Source: Nocardia aurantiaca
GTDB taxonomy: Bacteria; Actinomycetota; Actinomycetes; Mycobacteriales; Mycobacteriaceae
Direction: 5' to 3'
Length of the DNA: 64,000 nucleotides
Assembly: GCF_009708175.1 (NCBI RefSeq)
Contig: NZ_WMBB01000006.1
Location: 1-64,000 of the forward strand
A program made the translations under genes and the position numbers. The notes under the pieces are model-generated. The model saw only the letters and a list, made by a program, of their open reading frames with translations. It did no database searches and was not told where the DNA came from. How positions within the stretch are numbered: the stretch's first letter is position 1; every line of letters begins with the position of its first letter. Shown one piece after another: positions 1-8,998 of the stretch.

Positions 1-324
1 CAGCCGGAAATTAGCTGACTTCAATGTCCGACCCTCACACGGGGGGTGAGAATCGGAACCAAATTACAAAAATTTGGCACTGACATTCATCGACACACTA
101 TTGAGTTCTCAAAGAACACACGCACAAGCCTTTCATCCGAACTTGATCGAATGTCCAGCGAGGCAACTTTTCCAGTCTAGCCACGAGACCCCGCAGAGTC
201 AAGGACCAATATTCTGGCTGATGTGTTCGTGTCCGGCGCTCCTCGTCCAACCTCGTATCCGATCCCGATTTCCAGCCTCTGAGCTGGGCTTTCGGTCCCG
301 GTCGGCGTCCGTGTCGCTCTGACC
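1..324 (-). other. 5' leader of a minus-strand rRNA operon (16S gene outside window)
   Basis: Read on the minus strand, positions 101-120 give TGTGTTCTTTGAGAACTCAA, the boxA-like antitermination segment typical of actinobacterial rRNA leaders. Downstream of it are two short hairpins: CCAAATT/AATTTGG at 59-77 and CTCAC/GTGAG around 34-50. Both fit the processing stem that surrounds 16S rRNA. The mature 16S start is not reached, so it lies beyond position 1. No protein gene is supported in positions 1-479. Confidence 0.8.
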
Positions 325-330
325 TGGACT

Positions 331-359
331 AAGTTACGCGGCGGATAACGCGAGGTCAA
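331..359 (-). promoter_or_regulatory. rRNA operon promoter
   Basis: On the minus strand a -35 element TTGACC (354-359) and a -10 element TAACTT (331-336) are separated by exactly 17 bp. They lie directly upstream of the rRNA leader. A further upstream promoter cannot be excluded. The call is from sequence match only. Confidence 0.65.
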
Positions 360-417
360 ATCCGCTGGTCGCGGAGGTGTTTACGCTGGTGAACGAGGTG
401 CGGATCGGCCGATCAGC

Positions 418-447
418 GACCTGAGCCACCGGTTTGTGACTCAGGTC
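418..447 (-). terminator. possible tyrS terminator
   Basis: GACCTGAG (418-425) pairs with CTCAGGTC (440-447) over a 14-base loop that can pair partly within itself. It sits 33 bp past the tyrS stop and before the rRNA promoter. There is no U-tract, so intrinsic termination is uncertain. Confidence 0.35.
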
Positions 448-479
448 ATCTCGATCTTGTTTTCGTATCGTCGACCCGA

Positions 480-1760
480 TCAGTTGCCCGCGCGGCGTAC
501 GCCGGCGAAGTTCTTCTTCCCACGGCGCAGCACCAGCCAGCGTCCGTGCAGGTAGTCGGCGTCGGACGGGGTCCACTCCGGGTCCGAGATCTTCTCGTTG
601 TTGACCGACGCGCCGCCCTCGTTGACCGCGCGACGGGCCGCGCTACGGCCCTCGCACAGGCCTGACTCGACCAGCAGATCGACGATGGTCGAGGCGCCGG
701 CGACCTCGGCGACCTTGCCGTCGACAGCGGACTCGGCGAGCGCCGCCGACAGCGTGGACTCGTCGAGCTCGCGCAGGTCACCGCGACCGAACAGGGCCTG
801 ACTGGCCAGCTGCACCGCGCGGGTGTTCTCCTCACCGTGCACGAGCGTGGTCATCTCGGCGGCGAGGCGCTTCTGGGCCTCGCGGGCGAACGGGCGCTCG
901 GCGGTGGCCTTCTCCAGTTCGTCGAGCTCCTCGCGAGACAGGAAGGTGAACCAGCGCAGGTAGCGGACCACGTCGGCGTCGGCCGTGTTCACGAAGTACT
1001 GGTACCAGGCGTAGGGGCTGGTCATCTCCGGGTCGAGCCAGAGGCTGCCGCCGCCGGTGGACTTGCCGAACTTCTTGCCGTCGGCCGAGGTGACGAGCGG
1101 GACAGTCAGAGCGTGCACATGCTCGCTGTCAACGCGGCGGTTGAGCTCCACGCCCGCGATGATGTTGCCCCACTGGTCCGAGCCGCCGACCTGCAGCGTG
1201 CAGCCGTATTCGCGGCGCAACTGCAGGAAGTCGTTGGCCTGCAGGAGCATGTAGCTGAACTCGGTGTAGGACATGCCATCCGACTCGAGACGGCGCTTGA
1301 CGGTGTCGCGGGCCAGCATGACGTTCACCGAGAAGTGCTTGCCTATGTCGCGCAGGAACGACACCGTGCTCAGCGAGCCGGTCCAGTCCATGTTGTTGGC
1401 GATGATCGCCGAGTTCGGGCCGTCCAGATCCACGAAGCGCTCGAGCTGCGAGCGGATGCGGCCGGCCCATTCGGCGACGGTGTCGGTGGAGTTCATGGTG
1501 CGCTCGCCGACATCGCGGGGATCGCCGATGAGACCGGTCGCGCCACCAGCGAGCACGATCGGGCGGTGACCCGCGCGCTGGAAGCGCTTGAGCGCCAGCA
1601 GGGGAACCAGGTGTCCGGCATGCAGGCTGGCCGCGGTCGGGTCGAACCCGGCATAGAGGGTGATCGGGCCCTCGGCCGCGGCCGCACGCAGGGCGTCCAG
1701 GTCGGTGGACTGCGCGATCAACCCGCGCCAGGTCAGTTCATCGATGATGTCGCCGCTCAC
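480..1760 (-). CDS. tyrS: tyrosyl-tRNA synthetase
   Basis: This is a 426-residue class I aminoacyl-tRNA synthetase that charges tRNA-Tyr in the cytosol. The HIGH-type motif is HAGH at residues 47-50, and the KMSKS-type loop appears as KFGKS near residues 230-235, as in bacterial TyrRS. The C-terminal 70 or so residues form an S4-like RNA-binding domain containing VNNEKI. Length is normal for the family. The gene lies between the DoxX gene and the rRNA promoter. In mycobacteria tyrS neighbours mpg; here mpg is about 4 kb away with leuA and other genes between. The ATG start at 1760 is the natural N-terminus. Confidence 0.97.
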   Translation of the reverse strand: MSGDIIDELTWRGLIAQSTDLDALRAAAAEGPITLYAGFDPTAASLHAGHLVPLLALKRFQRAGHRPIVLAGGATGLIGDPRDVGERTMNSTDTVAEWAGRIRSQLERFVDLDGPNSAIIANNMDWTGSLSTVSFLRDIGKHFSVNVMLARDTVKRRLESDGMSYTEFSYMLLQANDFLQLRREYGCTLQVGGSDQWGNIIAGVELNRRVDSEHVHALTVPLVTSADGKKFGKSTGGGSLWLDPEMTSPYAWYQYFVNTADADVVRYLRWFTFLSREELDELEKATAERPFAREAQKRLAAEMTTLVHGEENTRAVQLASQALFGRGDLRELDESTLSAALAESAVDGKVAEVAGASTIVDLLVESGLCEGRSAARRAVNEGGASVNNEKISDPEWTPSDADYLHGRWLVLRRGKKNFAGVRRAGN

Positions 1761-1925
1761 GCTTCCCTATCTTTCCATTCCGCCACTGCGCGACTTTTTC
1801 GCCCGGCTGCGGTGCCGTCGCCGGTACTGCATGCGGCCACCAGCGGAGAGCCGAAACATTTTCCGCGGCACCCGACGGTTTACCCCGATCGCAGCGAAAT
1901 CGGGTGTCTCGTGACATACCAACAA

Positions 1926-1955
1926 GCCCGTCACCGAGTGCGATCGGTGACGGGC
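1926..1955 (-). terminator. terminator of the GntR-DoxX operon
   Basis: A perfect 12-bp stem (1926-1937 with 1944-1955) and a 6-base loop are followed on the minus strand by TTGTTGG. It starts 24 bp past the DoxX stop. The 165 bp from here to the tyrS start hold no further gene that I can see. Confidence 0.75.
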
Positions 1956-1978
1956 AGGGTGCGATCGATTATTCGAGG

Positions 1979-2395
1979 TCACTTCACCAGGTCGGTGAAG
2001 GTGGCGAAGGAGGCGCGCCGCTCGTAGGCGATCCAGGCGAAGACGCCGACCAGGATCAACGGGAAGATCGCCAGGGCCGGGGAGCCGAGGACGAAGGCCT
2101 GGGTGGCGGCGGCACAGACCATGGTGATGGACAGGCCCGCGGCGGCCGGGCCATTCAGGCGCGGGACCAGCAGGCCGATGCCGCCGGAGATTTCGACCAG
2201 GCCGGTGAGGTAGCGAAACCAGTCGCCCCAGCCGATCTGGTGGAACACACGGACGGCGTCGGCCTGGCCCACGAACTTCGGCAGGCCGGAGGCGACGATG
2301 AAGAACAGGCCGAGCACGATCTGAAGGGTCCACAGCACGCGGTTGCGGAGCTTGCTCGGGGTGGCGATGGTCGGGGTGGCGGCGAGGGCGGTCAT
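1979..2395 (-). CDS. DoxX family membrane protein
   Basis: This 138-residue protein has four hydrophobic segments (about residues 22-42, 62-80, 87-107 and 110-128). The family-type start of the membrane region is LFFIVASGLPKF, and GLVEISGGIGLL follows in the second segment. DoxX proteins are small inner-membrane proteins linked to quinone or redox functions, and their substrates are mostly unknown. It is the second gene of an operon with the GntR regulator, 76 bp downstream of it, so that regulator probably controls it. A strong hairpin follows. The specific function is not known. Confidence 0.85.
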   Translation of the reverse strand: MTALAATPTIATPSKLRNRVLWTLQIVLGLFFIVASGLPKFVGQADAVRVFHQIGWGDWFRYLTGLVEISGGIGLLVPRLNGPAAAGLSITMVCAAATQAFVLGSPALAIFPLILVGVFAWIAYERRASFATFTDLVK

Positions 2396-2471
2396 GTCGC
2401 ATGTCCTTCCGGGGCTTGTCGGTTCGGTGTCGAACTCGCTTGCTCCATAGGACGGGGGCTGCCGCGGAAAC

Positions 2472-3170
2472 TCATCGGCGCTCGAGAGGAATTTCCGGCC
2501 AGGCGCCGAAGGCCGCCTCGAGCGCCGTCAGATGGACGCGGCTGGCGGTGGCGGCGGCCTCGGGATCGCGGGCGCGAATGGCGCTGTAGAGGTGTTCGTG
2601 CGCGTCGTGGTCGCCAGCGGGATCGCGCATGGGGCGGATGCGGAGCATGTCGATCATGGCGTGGCGCGAGCGCGGGACGAAGGCGTTGAAGAGCTCGAGC
2701 AGGATGTCGTTGTGCGCGGCGGCTACCACAGTGCGATGGAAGGCGGTGTCGGCGTCGACCAATTCTTCGACGCGATCGCCGCTTTCGGCCCGGGCGGCCA
2801 GGGCGCGGAGCATGGCGCGCAGGTCGGCGGGGGTGCGGCGGCGGGCGGCCAGGGCCGCGCTCTCGGCCTCGATGGCGATGCGGGCCTCGAGAACGGTGAC
2901 GATGTCGGAACGCCGCAGCACCGTGTCCCAGTCCTCGGCGACGTCCAGGGCGGTGACGAAAACTCCTGCGCCCTGGCGGCTTTCGAGCACACCCTTGCCC
3001 GCCAGTTCGCGAATGGCCTCGCGCAGCGTCGAACGGCCGACGCCGAGCTGGGCGGCGAGCGTGGTCTCGCCGGGTAGGCGGTGGCCCAGCTGCCACTCCC
3101 CCGCGCGTATGCGCGACAGCAGGACCTCGGCGGCTTGGGCGGCCAGCGGATGCCTCTGTACCTGCGCCAC
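2472..3170 (-). CDS. GntR/FadR-type transcriptional regulator
   Basis: This 232-residue regulator has an N-terminal winged helix-turn-helix (about residues 8-72). Its signature is LPGETTLAAQLGVGRSTLREAI, shown here split as LPGETTLAAQLG and VGRSTLREAI. An all-helical FCD ligand-binding domain follows (about 85-220), with the FHRTVVAAAHN metal- or ligand-site region and a later AHEHLYSAI histidine segment. FadR-subfamily members usually sense carboxylic acids. It lies upstream of and co-directional with DoxX, and divergent from leuA across a short shared region, so it may also act on that promoter. Its ligand cannot be read from sequence. Confidence 0.88.
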   Translation of the reverse strand: MAQVQRHPLAAQAAEVLLSRIRAGEWQLGHRLPGETTLAAQLGVGRSTLREAIRELAGKGVLESRQGAGVFVTALDVAEDWDTVLRRSDIVTVLEARIAIEAESAALAARRRTPADLRAMLRALAARAESGDRVEELVDADTAFHRTVVAAAHNDILLELFNAFVPRSRHAMIDMLRIRPMRDPAGDHDAHEHLYSAIRARDPEAAATASRVHLTALEAAFGAWPEIPLERR

Positions 3171-3189
3171 TATTGCTCGGCCTCTCTAC

Positions 3190-3218
3190 TTGTCTGAGGA
3201 GTGAATCCCCTCTAGTCT
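3190..3218 (+). promoter_or_regulatory. candidate promoter of the leu leader/leuA transcript
   Basis: TTGTCT (3190-3195) and TAGTCT (3213-3218) are separated by 17 bp. The -10 element ends 7 bp before the leader-peptide ATG at 3226, so the leader peptide is probably translated from a leaderless mRNA, a common arrangement in this group. Confidence 0.45.
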
Positions 3219-3225
3219 AGTCCAC

Positions 3226-3273
3226 ATGCTTCTGGGCGCCCTGCTTCTCCTTCACCGCCGCGGCGGGGTCTGA
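3226..3273 (+). CDS. leuL: leucine leader peptide (leuA attenuator)
   Basis: A 15-codon frame encodes [15 protein letters not shown] and stops at TGA 3271-3273. Six of the fifteen codons are leucine, four of them consecutive (codons 6-9). It ends 71 bp before leuA. Leucine-rich leader peptides before leuA are an established attenuation device in actinobacteria. Ribosome stalling at the Leu run when leucyl-tRNA is scarce would change RNA folding downstream. The frame is too short for ordinary gene finders. Confidence 0.8.
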   Translation: MLLGALLLLHRRGGV

Positions 3274-3306
3274 CCGACCGGCACCCCGCTAGCGGGTTCG
3301 CTGTGC
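3262..3306 (+). promoter_or_regulatory. candidate leuA attenuator with alternative hairpins
   Basis: GGCGGGGT (3262-3269, the last leader codons) can pair with ACCCCGCT (3283-3290). The latter region can instead fold with AGCGGGTT (3291-3298) around a CTAG loop, extended by GCAC (3281-3284) with GTGC (3303-3306). The two structures exclude each other, as expected for an attenuator. No U-tract follows, so control may be Rho-dependent or act on leuA translation. Confidence 0.5.
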
Positions 3307-3344
3307 TGCGCCGGTCACCTCCTCCGACGCGAAAGCGAATTCCC

Positions 3345-5000
3345 GTGAGCACTCCCCTGATCTGGAATCGTCAGCAGCCTTCCGTCATGCCATCGCATCG
3401 GTATCGCGATGTATACCAACGAGTTTCGGTGCCATTGACCGAGCGTGCATGGCCCGCCTACCGGATCACCGCGGCCCCGCTCTGGGTGCCGGTGGATCTG
3501 CGTGACGGCAATCAGGCCCTGGCCGAGCCGATGGATCCCGACCGCAAGCGGCGGTTCTTCGAACTGCTGGTGACGATGGGCTACAAGGAGATCGAGGTCG
3601 GCTATCCGAGCGCCTCGCAGACCGACTTCGACTTCGTGCGGCTGATCGGAGCCGAACGGCTGGCCCCCGCGGACGTCACCATTGTCGTCTTCACACCCGC
3701 GCGCCGGGATCTGATCGAGCGGACCGTGGAATCGGTGCGCGACATTCCCAACAATGTGGTCGTCCACATGTACACCGCCACTGCTCCGACCTGGCGGAAT
3801 GTGGTGCTGGGCAAGACCCGTGAGGAGCTGGCCGAGCTGATCACCGCCGGCGGGCGCGATGTGCTGGAGCTGGCCGGGGACATGCCGAACGTGCGGTTCC
3901 AGTTCTCGCCCGAGGTGTTCATGCTGACCGAACCGGACTTCGTGCTCGATATCTGCGACCGCATGACGACCCTGTGGGACGCCACGCCCGAGCGGCCGGT
4001 GACGCTGAACCTGCCCGCGACGGTCGAGGTGGCGACGCCGAACGTGTACGCCGATCAGATCGAGTACATGCACCGGAATCTGGCGCGGCGCGAGAGCGTG
4101 ATCCTGTCGGTGCATCCGCACAATGACCGCGGGACCGGGATCGCGTGCGCGGAGCTGGCGGTGCTGGCCGGGGCGCAGCGGGTCGAGGGGTGCGTGTTCG
4201 GCAATGGCGAGCGCACCGGCAATGTGGATCTGGCGACGCTTGCGTTGAATCTGCATGCGCAGGGCGTGGATCCGATGATCGACTTCTCCGATATCGACGA
4301 GGTGCGGCGGACCGTGGAGCACTGCACGCGGCTGCCCGTGCACGAACGGCATCCCTACGCCGGTGATCTGGTGTACACGGCGTACTCCGGAACGCATCAG
4401 GACGCCATCAAGAAGGGGTTCGCCGAGCATCGCGAGCGGGCGGCCGGGCTGGGTCTGTCCGAGCGCGAAATCGCCTGGGAGGTTCCGTATCTGCCGATCG
4501 ATCCGGCTGACGTCGGACGGTCCTACGATGCGGTGATCCGGGTCAATTCGCAGTCCGGCAAGGGCGGGATCGCGTATCTGCTGGAGACGGAGTACGGCCT
4601 GGACCTGCCGCGTCGCTTGCAGATCGACTTCGCCCGTCACGTCCAGCGCCACACCGACCGCACCGGGACCGAGGTGGCGGCGCGGGCGCTGTGGGAGCTG
4701 TTCACCGCCACATACACAGCCGACGCGGGTAGCGGCCCCGCCGCCGCGGAGATACCCGCCGACGCCACGATCGACGAGGCGATCGGCGTGCTGAACCGGC
4801 ACGGTTGCCCCGTGGAGGTGCTGTCGGTGACGCACCAGAGCGTGGTCCGTGCGGATTCCGATCCAGCCGTCGCCTATCTGGAGTACCGCACCGCCGACGG
4901 CGCGGCCTGGGCGGTCGGAACGGGCGAAACCGCTTCCCACGCAACGATTGCCGCGGTCCTGGCTGCCGCTGCGAAATCGCGTGCCACAGTCCTGATCTAA
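3345..5000 (+). CDS. leuA: 2-isopropylmalate synthase
   Basis: This 551-residue enzyme condenses acetyl-CoA with 2-oxoisovalerate, the first committed step of leucine synthesis. The HMGL-like TIM-barrel domain contains DLRDGNQA (residues 51-58), the metal-site motif HPHND (257-261) and [14 protein letters not shown]. The C-terminal 100 residues form the LeuA regulatory dimerisation domain that binds leucine. I chose GTG at 3345 because the following residues ([12 protein letters not shown]) match the N-terminal extension of long actinobacterial LeuA. An in-frame GTG at 3303 lies inside the attenuator. A leucine-rich leader precedes it, so regulation by leucine supply is likely. It overlaps the convergent Clp-N gene by 4 bp at the stops. 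Confidence 0.95.
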   Translation: MSTPLIWNRQQPSVMPSHRYRDVYQRVSVPLTERAWPAYRITAAPLWVPVDLRDGNQALAEPMDPDRKRRFFELLVTMGYKEIEVGYPSASQTDFDFVRLIGAERLAPADVTIVVFTPARRDLIERTVESVRDIPNNVVVHMYTATAPTWRNVVLGKTREELAELITAGGRDVLELAGDMPNVRFQFSPEVFMLTEPDFVLDICDRMTTLWDATPERPVTLNLPATVEVATPNVYADQIEYMHRNLARRESVILSVHPHNDRGTGIACAELAVLAGAQRVEGCVFGNGERTGNVDLATLALNLHAQGVDPMIDFSDIDEVRRTVEHCTRLPVHERHPYAGDLVYTAYSGTHQDAIKKGFAEHRERAAGLGLSEREIAWEVPYLPIDPADVGRSYDAVIRVNSQSGKGGIAYLLETEYGLDLPRRLQIDFARHVQRHTDRTGTEVAARALWELFTATYTADAGSGPAAAEIPADATIDEAIGVLNRHGCPVEVLSVTHQSVVRADSDPAVAYLEYRTADGAAWAVGTGETASHATIAAVLAAAAKSRATVLI

Positions 5001-5572
5001 CCGATGACGTCGCCCTGGATGGTCCCCGCGCCGGGTCCGTCCAGGCGGCGTTCGAGTTCGGCGACCCGGTGCTCCAGTTCGGAAATACGGTGACGGAGTT
5101 CGGCTTCGACGGAGGGCTCGGCGGTCGGGCCGGCGGTGGCCGCCATGCGGGCGCTGACCCGGCGGCGGATCTCGTCGGGGCCGGCGCCCTCGCTGATGAG
5201 GACCTGCGAGGCCACGCCCGAGCCCTCCGCAGCCAAGGCGAGCAGCAGGTGTTCGGGGCCGATGTAATTGTGCTGCAATCGCATTGCCTCGCGCAGCGAC
5301 ATTTCGAGCACCTTCTTGGAGCGGGGCGTGAAGGGTATGTGCTCGGCGGGGGTGCGCTGCTCCTGCACACCCACCGCCTGCTTCACGCGTTCACGTAGGC
5401 CGGACAGGTCCATGCCCAGGTCCGCCAGGGTCTGCCCGGCGATCGGGTCGCTGCCGTTCATGAGGCCGAGCAGCAGGTGTTCCGTCCCGATCCAGTCGTG
5501 GCGGAGCAGGCGGGCCTCCTCCTGGGCGAGCACGATGGTGCGGCGCGCGGTGTCGGTGAACCGTTCGAACAT
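4997..5572 (-). CDS. stand-alone Clp N-domain protein (ClpC2-like)
   Basis: This 191-residue protein consists of two Clp-N repeats, about residues 4-65 ([20 protein letters not shown]) and 80-140 ([17 protein letters not shown]), followed by a short coiled coil (about 155-182). It has no AAA+ module. It therefore resembles ClpC N-domains and the mycobacterial ClpC2-type proteins, which can bind ClpC substrates or ClpC-targeting antibiotics without unfolding activity. I chose ATG 5572, giving [11 protein letters not shown] as in ClpC, with GGAAAAG just upstream. A GTG at 5584 is the alternative. Its role as decoy or adaptor of ClpC is inferred from the family. Confidence 0.85.
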   Translation of the reverse strand: MFERFTDTARRTIVLAQEEARLLRHDWIGTEHLLLGLMNGSDPIAGQTLADLGMDLSGLRERVKQAVGVQEQRTPAEHIPFTPRSKKVLEMSLREAMRLQHNYIGPEHLLLALAAEGSGVASQVLISEGAGPDEIRRRVSARMAATAGPTAEPSVEAELRHRISELEHRVAELERRLDGPGAGTIQGDVIG

Positions 5573-5628
5573 GGGCTTTTCCACCTAGGGTGAGCTGTCG
5601 ATCCGTCCACCGTAGTCCTCCGATCCGT

Positions 5629-6261
5629 CTACGCGGAACGATCCAGCTTGGGTGCGCGCGGACTGCGGCGATACGCGGACACGGCCGGGGAGTCCGGCAG
5701 CCACAGCCGCCACGGGCGGTCGGCGGCGAGGCTCACCCCGACCCGGGGACCGGCTGACACGGCGGCGGTGTCGGTGATTTCGGGGCCGAGTTCCAGGCGG
5801 ATGGGCGCATCCTGGTCGAACAGACGGGTGCCGTAGTCGTCCAGGACGACGCCGAGGACGCTGCCGACATTGCCGGGGCCGCGGGCCAGGTCGGCGTCGG
5901 TCTTGGCGGCCGGACGGCGCGCGCGGGCGAGGTCGTGGCCCGCGGTGATCTCCCCCGCCCGGATGAGGACGGCGCTGGCGATGCCGTCGGGGCCACTGGT
6001 GACGTTCACACAGGTGTGCATGCCGTAGCTGAAATAGACGTAGAGCACGCCGGGCGGGCCGAACATCACCGCGTTACGCGGAGTGCGCCCGCGACCGGAG
6101 TGAGCGGCCGGGTCGTGCCAGGGTCCGGCGGGGTCGCCGCCGTAGGCCTCGACCTCGACGATGCGCAGGCTCACCGGTCCGGACCGGAGCGTGCCGCCGA
6201 GCAGTCGCCGCGCGGCGCGCAGTGGTTCGACGGCAAGCTGTTCGGCACTCACGCCGAGCAT
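5629..6261 (-). CDS. mpg: 3-methyladenine DNA glycosylase (AAG/Mpg family)
   Basis: This 210-residue protein removes alkylated purines from DNA to start base excision repair. Family features are RIVEVEAYGGDPAGPWHDPAAHS with the catalytic glutamate, the MFGPPGVLYVYFSYGMH core and RGPGNVGSVLG. It lies near tyrS, as in mycobacteria, although other genes have entered between them here. The ATG follows directly after the hairpin that ends the upstream gene, so it probably has its own weak promoter or relies on readthrough. Confidence 0.93.
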   Translation of the reverse strand: MLGVSAEQLAVEPLRAARRLLGGTLRSGPVSLRIVEVEAYGGDPAGPWHDPAAHSGRGRTPRNAVMFGPPGVLYVYFSYGMHTCVNVTSGPDGIASAVLIRAGEITAGHDLARARRPAAKTDADLARGPGNVGSVLGVVLDDYGTRLFDQDAPIRLELGPEITDTAAVSAGPRVGVSLAADRPWRLWLPDSPAVSAYRRSPRAPKLDRSA

Positions 6262-6265
6262 TGTT

Positions 6266-6307
6266 CCGCACGGCCGTCCCGCCCGGAGTGCCGGGACGGC
6301 CGTGCGG
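6266..6307 (-). terminator. terminator of the DUF3761 gene
   Basis: A perfect 16-bp GC-rich stem (6266-6281 with 6292-6307) encloses a 10-base loop, 20 bp past the stop of the upstream gene and just before mpg. Confidence 0.75.
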
Positions 6308-6327
6308 ATCTCAGCGCGACCGAGTGG

Positions 6328-6621
6328 CTAGAGCCATTCGGCGACGCCACCGTGGTGCGAGCAGGTGCCATTGCGATGCCGGCTGAAGCTGTAGGTGCCG
6401 TCCTTGCAATGGGCGGTGGCTCCGTCGGGGGCGGTGGGAGCCTGTTCCGGTCGCGGCACGCAGGCGCCGTCAACGTTCTCGTATTCGCTTGCGGCGCACG
6501 CGGCGTGGAGCACCGGCGCGGCGACCGCGGGACCGGCGAGCGCACTGCTCGCACCGATGAAGGCCGCGGCGGCCCAGGGCAGAATATGTCGCGCGGCACG
6601 GCGCGTTATAGAGCCGATCAC
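6328..6621 (-). CDS. secreted DUF3761 protein
   Basis: This 97-residue protein carries an N-terminal signal peptide: a basic start (RRAAR), a hydrophobic core to about residue 30, and a likely Ala-x-Ala cleavage site near AVAAP (about residue 35). The mature part ends in the DUF3761 signature: CKDGTYSFSRHRNGTCSHH split as CKDGTYSFS and GTCSHHGGVAEWL. Four cysteines suggest disulfides outside the cell. The function of the family is unknown. It is a single gene with its own strong terminator. Confidence 0.8.
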   Translation of the reverse strand: MIGSITRRAARHILPWAAAAFIGASSALAGPAVAAPVLHAACAASEYENVDGACVPRPEQAPTAPDGATAHCKDGTYSFSRHRNGTCSHHGGVAEWL

Positions 6622-6743
6622 TACGAAATCCCTTGCAGAATGGCGGTGTCGAATCGGGGGCGGACGCCCCCGACGAGCGCCGAATAGTACGGGACCGCTC
6701 TCGCCTCGACACCGAATTCCTGTTGGCCGACCGATTCAGCGGC

Positions 6744-7676
6744 CTATTCGCCGCCGACCCGCCGCTGTATGCCGGCAAGCTTGTCCGGGTTGACCTGGAA
6801 GCGAATGTTTTCGATGTGACCGTCGCGAATGTCGTAGGTCAGCGCGCCCACCCGATAGTCGCCGATCATAGCCAGCACACCGAGTTCGCCGTTGATGTGA
6901 GCGGATTCGAGGCGGATGCCCGCACTGATCGGCTTGGCCATGGCGCCGAGCATCCAGCGCGCCACATGGTCCGGGCCGTAGAGCGGACGGCGCGCGGCGG
7001 TGACCTTCCCGCCGCCGTCGTTCCACAGCGTCACCTCGGGGGCGAGCAGTTCCATGAGCGCGTTGACATCCCCGCCCTGGGCCGCGGCCATGAACTTCTC
7101 GGTGATCTCCGTGCGGGTCGCCACATCGGTGTCGAAGCGGGGGCGGCGCGAGTGCACATGGGAGCGGGCGCGGTGGGAGATCTGGCGAACGGCGACCTCG
7201 GGCCGGTCCAGGAAACCCGCGATCTCGGCGTGCGAGTAGCCGAAGACCTCGCGCAGCACGAAGACCGCGCGCTCGACCGGGCTCAAGGTTTCGAGGACGA
7301 CCAGCATGGCGGTCGACACGGTGTCGGCCATCTCGGTCTCCTCCGCGGCGTCGGCGGTGCCGGTGAGCAGGGGTTCGGGCAGCCAGGGCCCGACATAGGT
7401 CTCGCGGGTGGCGCGCGCCGAGGTGAGGCGGTTGAGCGCCAGGTTGGTGACGGTGCGGACCAGGTAGGACTTGGGGTGGGTGACGGTATCCCGATCCACC
7501 TCATGCCATTTGATCCAGGCGTCCTGCAGGATGTCCTCGGCGTCGGTGACGGTGCCGAGCATCTGGTACGCGGTGGCGAACAGCAGCCGGCGGTGGGCGA
7601 CGAAGGGATCGATCGAATCGTCGCGCCGCCCAGTGGGTGTGGGCTGGTCGGGCGTGTGGTCCTGCATGGGACTCAT
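6744..7676 (-). CDS. sigJ: ECF41-type RNA polymerase sigma factor with SnoaL-like C-terminus
   Basis: The protein is about 310 residues. Sigma region 2 has FATAYQMLGTVTDAEDILQDAWIKW, shown as AYQMLGTVTDAEDILQDAW. Region 4 has LSPVERAVFVLREVFGYSHAEIA, with an RQISHRARSHV recognition helix. A C-terminal SnoaL/NTF2-like domain follows (about residues 185-305), as in ECF41 sigma factors, where that domain modulates activity without an anti-sigma factor. The longest frame begins at 7721 inside a hairpin, so I use ATG 7676; ATG 7667 lies 10 nt after GGTAGG and is equally possible. The adjacent oxidoreductase is the usual ECF41 partner. The symbol follows the mycobacterial homologue. Confidence 0.88.
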   Translation of the reverse strand: MSPMQDHTPDQPTPTGRRDDSIDPFVAHRRLLFATAYQMLGTVTDAEDILQDAWIKWHEVDRDTVTHPKSYLVRTVTNLALNRLTSARATRETYVGPWLPEPLLTGTADAAEETEMADTVSTAMLVVLETLSPVERAVFVLREVFGYSHAEIAGFLDRPEVAVRQISHRARSHVHSRRPRFDTDVATRTEITEKFMAAAQGGDVNALMELLAPEVTLWNDGGGKVTAARRPLYGPDHVARWMLGAMAKPISAGIRLESAHINGELGVLAMIGDYRVGALTYDIRDGHIENIRFQVNPDKLAGIQRRVGGE

Positions 7677-7711
7677 ACCTACCGGGTCTTGCGAGTCGAA
7701 TCCATCACAGG

Positions 7712-7738
7712 GCCGGGACATCGCGCCGATGTCCCGGC
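7712..7738 (-). terminator. hairpin between the oxidoreductase and the sigma gene
   Basis: A perfect 12-bp stem (7712-7723 with 7727-7738) has a 3-base loop. It lies 35 bp past the oxidoreductase stop on the same strand and probably limits transcription into the sigma gene. No U-tract follows. Confidence 0.55.
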
Positions 7739-7773
7739 TACCTGGGCAGACGCGAACCGGACAGCGGTTCGTG

Positions 7774-8970
7774 TCATGCGATCGCGCGGGTGGAGCGGCC
7801 GCCGTTGGTGAACTGCACCCGCATGGTCATGTGCTTGCTCATCGTGAAGGTCGGCACCGGGCTGCTGCTGACGGTCTCCTTGTAGGCGACGGCGGCGCGG
7901 CCCTTCAGGTACCAGCGGCGCGGGGTGTCGTCGGCCTTGGTGAACTGGATGACCGCGTCCTTGCGGCCCAGGCTGACCGGTTGGTGGATGTAGCCGAAAC
8001 GGAAGGGTTTCACGGTCTTTCCGCGCAGCCGGCGGGTCAGGCTGTCGGCGGCGTAGGCGGCGGTGGGCATGCCGCTCTGGCAGGTGCCGTGCAGGACGCC
8101 GAAGGGCATGCGCACCGCGGCGGCGTCACCGATGGCCAGGATCTCCGGGTGCGAGACCGAGCGCAGGGTGGGATCGGTGAGGATCAGTCCGCGCTCGTCC
8201 ACGGCGATGCCGGCCCGGGCGGCCAGCGGCGAGACCTTCATACCAGCGGTCCACAGGGTCAGATCCGAGGCGATCAGTTCACCGGTGCTCAGGCGCACCG
8301 CGTCCGGCAGCACCTTGGCGACCCGCACACCGACCTCGCGGACGATGCCGAGCCGGTCGAGGGCGCGATTCAGATGGGCGCGGGCCTTGTCGCCCATCAT
8401 GTGGCCGGGCTCCTGCGCGCTGATCAGGGTGACGGTCAGGCCGGGGTGCGATTCGGCGATCTCGGTGACGGCCTCGATTCCGGTCAGGCCGCCGCCGACC
8501 ACGGTGACGGCGCCCGCGGCAGCGGTGATTTCGGCGAGCCGGTGCGAGAAGCGGCGGGCCTGGCGCGGAGCGTCGAGGGTCCACGCGTGGTGGTCGGCGC
8601 CGGGGACGAGCGAGGTGTCGGTGGTGCTGCCGAGCGCGTAGATCAGAGTGTCGTAGGGTATCTCGGCGGCGTCGTCGAGGGTGACGACGCGGGCGTCGGC
8701 GTCGATCGCGACGGCGGCGGCCCGGTGGAAGACCACGCCCGAACCGGCCAACAGGTCGGGGATGCGGTGGTCGGCCAGTTCCTGTCCGGCGGCGATCTGG
8801 TGCATGCGCAGCCGCTCGGTGAAGCGGTCCGAGGGGTTCACCAGGGTGATGCGGACATCCAGCTTGCGGGTGCGGCGGGCCAGGCGGACGGCGGCCAGCA
8901 TGCCGGTGTAGCCGGCACCGAGGACGACGATCTCGTGAGTGTTGGCGGTGGCGTTCATGGTCGGCTCCAT
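7774..8970 (-). CDS. NAD(P)/FAD-dependent oxidoreductase (type II NADH dehydrogenase-like)
   Basis: This 398-residue flavoprotein has an N-terminal FAD Rossmann motif VVLGAGYTGMLAA (about residues 15-27), a second dinucleotide motif VTVVGGGLTGIEA (about 154-166) and the FAD-binding ILAIGDAAAV near 300. This is the NDH-2/FSP1-like arrangement. No obvious C-terminal membrane anchor is seen. It precedes the ECF41-type sigma gene. An ECF41-like promoter lies just upstream, so it is probably that sigma factor's target. ATG 8970 has AAGGAA 8 nt upstream. The substrate is not known. Confidence 0.87.
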   Translation of the reverse strand: MEPTMNATANTHEIVVLGAGYTGMLAAVRLARRTRKLDVRITLVNPSDRFTERLRMHQIAAGQELADHRIPDLLAGSGVVFHRAAAVAIDADARVVTLDDAAEIPYDTLIYALGSTTDTSLVPGADHHAWTLDAPRQARRFSHRLAEITAAAGAVTVVGGGLTGIEAVTEIAESHPGLTVTLISAQEPGHMMGDKARAHLNRALDRLGIVREVGVRVAKVLPDAVRLSTGELIASDLTLWTAGMKVSPLAARAGIAVDERGLILTDPTLRSVSHPEILAIGDAAAVRMPFGVLHGTCQSGMPTAAYAADSLTRRLRGKTVKPFRFGYIHQPVSLGRKDAVIQFTKADDTPRRWYLKGRAAVAYKETVSSSPVPTFTMSKHMTMRVQFTNGGRSTRAIA

Positions 8971-8998
8971 GGGCTCGTTCCTTGGGGGTCGGGCATGA

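Noticed and set aside
7677..7721. Longer start for the sigma factor
   Set aside because: The ATG at 7721 lies inside a terminator-like hairpin, and the extra residues have no counterpart in the family.
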